From Marmoricola sp. (GTDB lineage Bacteria > Actinomycetota > Actinomycetes > Propionibacteriales > Nocardioidaceae), in contig JAOPYC010000189.1 of the NCBI GenBank assembly GCA_025964795.1, forward strand, positions 1 to 64,000: 64,000 nt of DNA, given 5' to 3'. Numbering within the stretch: the first letter of the stretch is position 1; each line of letters opens with the position of its first letter. The notes under the pieces are model-generated. The model had not been told where the DNA came from. It made no database searches and worked only from the letters and a program-made list of their open reading frames with translations. A program made the translations under genes and the position numbers. Positions 60,430 through 64,000 of the stretch are shown here, in pieces.

Positions 60430-63059
60430 GCTGCCCTCTCGTTCCCGACGCCGGCGGTCGGCATCACCGTCAGCTCATCGTTGTCGACCTCGACCGAGAT
60501 GCCTGCGCCTTCGAGCACCGCACCCGTCAGGAGTGCTCGGCCCACCCGGGTTTCGACCTCACGCGCGATGAAGCGCCGCAGCGGTCGGGCGCCGTACGCC
60601 GGATCGAAGGCCTGATCGGCGATGAACCGTCGCGCCCCTTCGCTCACCCGCAGGGTGATGCGGCGCTCGGCAAGTCGTGCTTCCAGCTCCTCGAGGGTGA
60701 GATCCACGATGCGTTCGATCTCGCTGAGGGTGAGCGGCTTGAACAGCACGATCTCGTCGACCCGGTTCAGGAACTCGGGCCGGAAGTGGTTGCGCAAGGT
60801 CGACATCACTGCGGCGCGGGCGTCGTCCTTGACCTCACCGTCGGCCGTGACGCCCTCCAGCAGGTATTCCGACCCGATGTTCGAGGTCATGATGACCACG
60901 GTGTTTCGGAAGTCCACGGTACGGCCCTGGGCGTCGGTCAGCCGCCCATCGTCGAGGACCTGGAGGAGGGTGTTGAAGACATCGACGTGCGCCTTCTCGA
61001 TCTCGTCGAGCAAGATCACCGAGAACGGCTTGCGGCGTACCGCTTCGGTCAGCTGGCCTCCCTCTTCGTAGCCGACGTAGCCGGGCGGTGCGCCCACGAG
61101 CCGACTGACGGTGTGCCGCTCCTGGTACTCGCTCATGTCGACGCGAACCATGTTCTCCTCGGTGTCGAAGAGCGCGGCGGCGAGCGTCTTCGCGAGCTCC
61201 GTCTTACCCACACCCGTCGGCCCGAGGAAGATGAAGGATCCGATCGGCCTGCGTGGGCTCTTCACGCCGGACCGTGCGCGGATGATCGCGTCGGCCACGA
61301 GCTGGACCGCCTCGTCCTGGCCGACGACACGCTCGTGCAGCACCTCGTCGAGCCTCAACAACTTGTCGCGCTCACCCTCTTGGAGTCGGGTGACCGGGAT
61401 ACCGGTCCAGCGAGCGACGATGGAGGCGATCTCCTCAGCCGTCACCACCTCGCGCAGCAACCGGCGCTCACCCTGCTTGCTCGCGAGGCGTGCCTCGGCC
61501 GCCTCGAGCTTCCGCTGCAGCTGTGGGAGCTCCCCGTGACGCAGGGACGCGGCGCGGTTCAGGTCGTACTCACGCTCAGCCCGCTCGCTGTCCTGACGAA
61601 CCCGTTCGATCTCCTCGCGCAGCGCCTGCACCTCGCGCAGCGCCGACCGTTCTGCCTCCCACCGCGCTCGCATGGAGTCGGCCTCTGCCCGGGCGTCGGC
61701 AAGTTCTCGACGCAGCTCCTGGAGCCGCGCCTGGCTGGCAGCGTCGTCCTCCTGAGACAGGGCTGCCTCCTCGATCTCCATCCGGGTCACGCGTCGGGTC
61801 AGCTCGTCGAGCTCGGCGGGCATCGAGTCGATCTCGGTGCGCAACATGGCGCACGCCTCGTCGACGAGGTCGATGGCCTTGTCGGGCAAGAAGCGGTCGG
61901 AGATGTAGCGATGGCTCATCGTCACTGCAGCGACGAGCGCACCGTCGTGGATCTTCACCCCGTGGAACACCTCGAAACGCTCCCGTAGGCCGCGCAGGAT
62001 CGACAGGGCGTCCTCGACAGTGGGCTCGTCCACCAGCACGGGCTGGAACCGACGTTCCAGTGCCGCGTCCTTCTCGACGTGCGCGCGGTACTCATCCAGG
62101 GTGGTGGCGCCGATCATGTGCAGCTCACCACGCGCCAGCAGCGGCTTGAGCATGTTGCCGGCGTCCATGGAGCCCTCCGCGGCCCCGGCGCCGACGACGG
62201 TGTGCAGCTCGTCGACGAAGAGCAGGATCCTGCCTTCGCCGCTCTGCACCTCGTTGAGGACCGCCTTCAGCCGTTCCTCGAACTCCCCTCGGTACTTGGC
62301 ACCTGCGACCAGGGCTCCCATGTCGAGTGCGAACACGGTCTTGCCGCGCAACCCCTCGGGGACATCACCGTTGTTGATCCGCTGCGCGAGCCCCTCGACG
62401 ATCGCTGTCTTCCCGACGCCGGGTTCACCGATCAGAACGGGATTGTTCTTCGACTTGCGCGACAGGATCTGGATCGTGCGTCGGATCTCGGAGTCCCGTC
62501 CGATCACCGGTTCGAGCCTCCCCGCTCCCGCATCGGCGACCAGGTCGCGTCCGTACTTCTCCAGCGCCTCATAGGTTCCTTCGGGGCTCGCCGACGTGAC
62601 CCGCTGGTGTCCCCTGACCTCGGTCAGCTTCGCCAGGAACCGGTCCTTGGTCAGACCCTGCTCTCGCAGCAGCCGCCCGGCCGCGGACCTCGCCCCTTCG
62701 TCGATGAGGGCCACCACCAAGTGCTCCACGGAGACGTACTCGTCCTTGAGCCGGCGTGCCTCGTGGTCGGCGGCCTCGAGCAGACGAGACAGCCGCTGGG
62801 TGACGAACACCTGACCGGGTGAGGATCCTGGCCCCGATACCTTGGGGCGCCGCTCGAGCTCGGCTTCGAGGTCCTCCCGGAGTCGGTCCGGGTCGGCCCC
62901 GGCTCTCGCCAACAATGGACCGACCAGCCCATCGCTCTGGTCAAGGAGCGCGAGGAGGAGGTGCTCTCCGTCCACCTCGGTGTGGCCGAAGCGAAGTGCC
63001 TTGGTCTGGGCGTCGTGGAGCGCCTCCTGCGACTTCTGCGTGAGTCGATTCATGTCCAT
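60426..63059 (-). CDS. clpB: ATP-dependent chaperone ClpB
   Basis: ClpB is the hexameric disaggregase that works with DnaK/DnaJ. The 877-residue protein has an N domain, AAA+ domain 1 (Walker [10 protein letters not shown], Walker B LLFVDELH), a coiled middle domain (about 400-530) and AAA+ domain 2 (Walker [10 protein letters not shown], Walker [10 protein letters not shown], pore motif GYVGYEEGG). No ClpP-binding IGL/IGF loop is obvious, as expected for ClpB. The ATG at 63059 has AGGAG seven bases upstream; an alternative at 63053 overlaps the cbpM stop (ATGA). Location beside cbpM and dnaJ/cbpA supports a heat- or redox-stress role. Confidence 0.95.
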   Translation of the reverse strand: MDMNRLTQKSQEALHDAQTKALRFGHTEVDGEHLLLALLDQSDGLVGPLLARAGADPDRLREDLEAELERRPKVSGPGSSPGQVFVTQRLSRLLEAADHEARRLKDEYVSVEHLVVALIDEGARSAAGRLLREQGLTKDRFLAKLTEVRGHQRVTSASPEGTYEALEKYGRDLVADAGAGRLEPVIGRDSEIRRTIQILSRKSKNNPVLIGEPGVGKTAIVEGLAQRINNGDVPEGLRGKTVFALDMGALVAGAKYRGEFEERLKAVLNEVQSGEGRILLFVDELHTVVGAGAAEGSMDAGNMLKPLLARGELHMIGATTLDEYRAHVEKDAALERRFQPVLVDEPTVEDALSILRGLRERFEVFHGVKIHDGALVAAVTMSHRYISDRFLPDKAIDLVDEACAMLRTEIDSMPAELDELTRRVTRMEIEEAALSQEDDAASQARLQELRRELADARAEADSMRARWEAERSALREVQALREEIERVRQDSERAEREYDLNRAASLRHGELPQLQRKLEAAEARLASKQGERRLLREVVTAEEIASIVARWTGIPVTRLQEGERDKLLRLDEVLHERVVGQDEAVQLVADAIIRARSGVKSPRRPIGSFIFLGPTGVGKTELAKTLAAALFDTEENMVRVDMSEYQERHTVSRLVGAPPGYVGYEEGGQLTEAVRRKPFSVILLDEIEKAHVDVFNTLLQVLDDGRLTDAQGRTVDFRNTVVIMTSNIGSEYLLEGVTADGEVKDDARAAVMSTLRNHFRPEFLNRVDEIVLFKPLTLSEIERIVDLTLEELEARLAERRITLRVSEGARRFIADQAFDPAYGARPLRRFIAREVETRVGRALLTGAVLEGAGISVEVDNDELTVMPTAGVGNERAA

Positions 63060-63367
63060 CGGTCTTCTCCTGCCTGGCGGTGGCGGTGCATGCGCTCGAG
63101 CTGCTCGATCCGGTCGAGCAGGTCGATGACCACTCCGATCGCGGCGTAGTTCAGATTGAGTCCCTGCCGCAGGCGCTGGACCCGGGACATCGCGCGCACC
63201 TCGATGGTCTCGAACCACAGGTCACCTCCTGCGTCACGTGTCGCCTCGAGCAGGCCGAGCGACACCAGCCGCCGGATCAGCTCCGGGTGGACCCCGGTCA
63301 GACGGGCATAGGTGTCCAGTCCCAGCCGGCTGGGACGGGCGAGGGCGTAGGTGGTCGTGGCCTTCAT
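63050..63367 (-). CDS. MerR-like chaperone modulator (CbpM type)
   Basis: This 105-residue protein has a MerR-like helix-turn-helix ([23 protein letters not shown]) and a C-terminal helical region with [12 protein letters not shown]. In this position after a DnaJ/CbpA-like gene it is most likely CbpM, which binds CbpA and inhibits it. An HspR-like repressor is the alternative, but the sequence is short and lacks the usual HspR start. The ATG at 63367 overlaps the dnaJ/cbpA stop (ATGA). Confidence 0.8.
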   Translation of the reverse strand: MKATTTYALARPSRLGLDTYARLTGVHPELIRRLVSLGLLEATRDAGGDLWFETIEVRAMSRVQRLRQGLNLNYAAIGVVIDLLDRIEQLERMHRHRQAGEDRWT

Positions 63368-64000
63368 CGGACCCTCCTGGCATCGAACGTGGAGGTGTTG
63401 CGCAGCTCTTCGAAGAGTCGCCGCTCCTCTGGTGAGAGCGAGGGCGGCATCTTGATCTGCGTCTCGGCGTACAGGTCACCAGGCTCGCCCCTGCGGTTGG
63501 GCAGACCCCGGCCCTTGAGGCGGAGCCGACGTCCGCTGGAAGTGCCGGTAGGGACACTGACGGTGGCCGGTCCGCCGGGGGTGTCGATGCTGATCGTCGC
63601 TCCCAGTGCCGCCTCCCACGGTGCCAGCGGCAGAAGCACCTGCAGGTCGCGGCCGTTGAGCCGGTAGCGAGAATGAGGAGCGATCCGCACGACGAGGTAC
63701 AGGTCGCCGGCCTCGGCGCCGCCCGTTCCGCGGCCCCCCTGTCCGCGCAACCGGATTCGCTGACCGTCGACGACCCCGGCCGGGATGGTCACATCGAGCG
63801 TCCGTGGCCCATCCGGGCCGCTGATCGTCAGGCTGCGTTGCGTTCCCCGGTAGGCCTCCTCGAGGGTGACCTCCATCTCGGTCTCGTGGTCTCCACCGGG
63901 GACCGGTCCCCAGCCGCCCCGCTCCCGGGAGCCGAACATCCCGCCGAGAAGGTCCTCGAGGTCGATGTCGTCGCCGAAGTCGAAGCGGGCTCCACCGGTG
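63364..64000 (-). CDS. DnaJ/CbpA-like co-chaperone, partial (C-terminal domains)
   Basis: This gene runs off the right end of the window; 212 codons are seen. The visible part holds the end of the Gly/Phe-rich region (DIDLEDLLGGMFG), then the two beta-barrel substrate-binding domains (VTLEEAYRGTQRSLTI, then DVTIPAGVVDGQRIRLRGQG and LPLAPWEAALGATI) and the C-terminal dimer motif. The CxxCxGxG zinc-finger repeats of DnaJ are absent between the barrels, so it is CbpA-type. The J domain lies outside the window. The stop overlaps cbpM. Confidence 0.9.
   Translation of the reverse strand, partial: TGGARFDFGDDIDLEDLLGGMFGSRERGGWGPVPGGDHETEMEVTLEEAYRGTQRSLTISGPDGPRTLDVTIPAGVVDGQRIRLRGQGGRGTGGAEAGDLYLVVRIAPHSRYRLNGRDLQVLLPLAPWEAALGATISIDTPGGPATVSVPTGTSSGRRLRLKGRGLPNRRGEPGDLYAETQIKMPPSLSPEERRLFEELRNTSTFDARRVR

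Noticed and set aside
1-64000. CRISPR arrays, tRNA or rRNA genes, insertion sequences, prophage or integrase genes
   Set aside because: None were seen: no regularly spaced repeats, no cloverleaf-like stretches recognised by eye and no transposase or integrase motifs in the translated frames.

Overview
This GC-rich window looks like the chromosome of an actinobacterium, most likely a Nocardioides-type member of the Propionibacteriales. The evidence is dense gene packing with ATGA/GTGA stop-start overlaps, frequent GTG starts, many TANNNT -10 boxes placed 6-8 bases before the start codon (leaderless transcripts), GAF-ANTAR proteins, an aerobic cobalamin pathway that uses a ChlI-ChlD fusion with CobN, and sugar ABC operons without their own ATPase. 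The species call is an inference. No rRNA, tRNA, CRISPR array, insertion sequence or prophage was seen.

Layout. 1-3.3 kb: thiamine-type ABC transporter (thiBPQ, minus strand, thiQ cut by the window edge) behind a TPP riboswitch. 3.3-8.1 kb: a homocysteine S-methyltransferase, a three-gene SDR / DapB-like dehydrogenase / metallo-beta-lactamase operon behind a KstR-like palindrome, and a soluble histidine kinase. 8.2-13.3 kb: shikimate catabolism (LacI regulator, MHS transporter, shikimate dehydrogenase, two-domain dehydroshikimate dehydratase) leading to protocatechuate. 13.3-14.7 kb: two coupled GAF-ANTAR regulators. 15.1-39.6 kb: a nearly complete aerobic adenosylcobalamin pathway in four blocks, three of them behind cobalamin riboswitches: cobG*-cobH-cobIJ; cobL-cobM; chlID-cobO-cobBC-cobT-cobS-cobD; cobN-cobF-cobQ-cobK-cobU. 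An HxlR/MFS efflux pair, a PAS histidine kinase and a decayed gene carrying a palindromic repeat interrupt this region. 39.6-48.8 kb: an epimerase gene and a beta-glucoside locus (binding protein, two permeases, GH1, and divergently GH3 plus LacI) with matching operators. 48.8-57.9 kb: a LuxR-type regulator, small stress proteins, a three-subunit molybdenum hydroxylase, a B-lectin protein, a lipase-like hydrolase, an Rv2629-like protein and a PerM/AI-2E family protein. 58-64 kb: a minus-strand stress operon, dnaJ/cbpA (cut by the window edge)-cbpM-clpB-thioredoxin-UBP zinc finger-cNMP/FAD oxidoreductase.

How the parts work together. Thiamine uptake and B12 synthesis are each shut off by their end product through riboswitches. 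Shikimate and beta-glucosides are imported and broken down by compact operons with local LacI repressors. The last 6 kb couples disaggregation (ClpB, DnaJ) to thiol redox proteins in a translationally coupled operon. The most unusual observations are the shortened CobG without its Fe-S cysteine region, the CobB-CobC fusion with a palindromic repeat in its linker, the palindrome inside an AbiEi/DUF559-like relic, the twin hairpins between the ANTAR genes and the first cobalamin riboswitch, and the redox/chaperone operon ending in a thioredoxin-reductase-like protein that lacks its cysteines.
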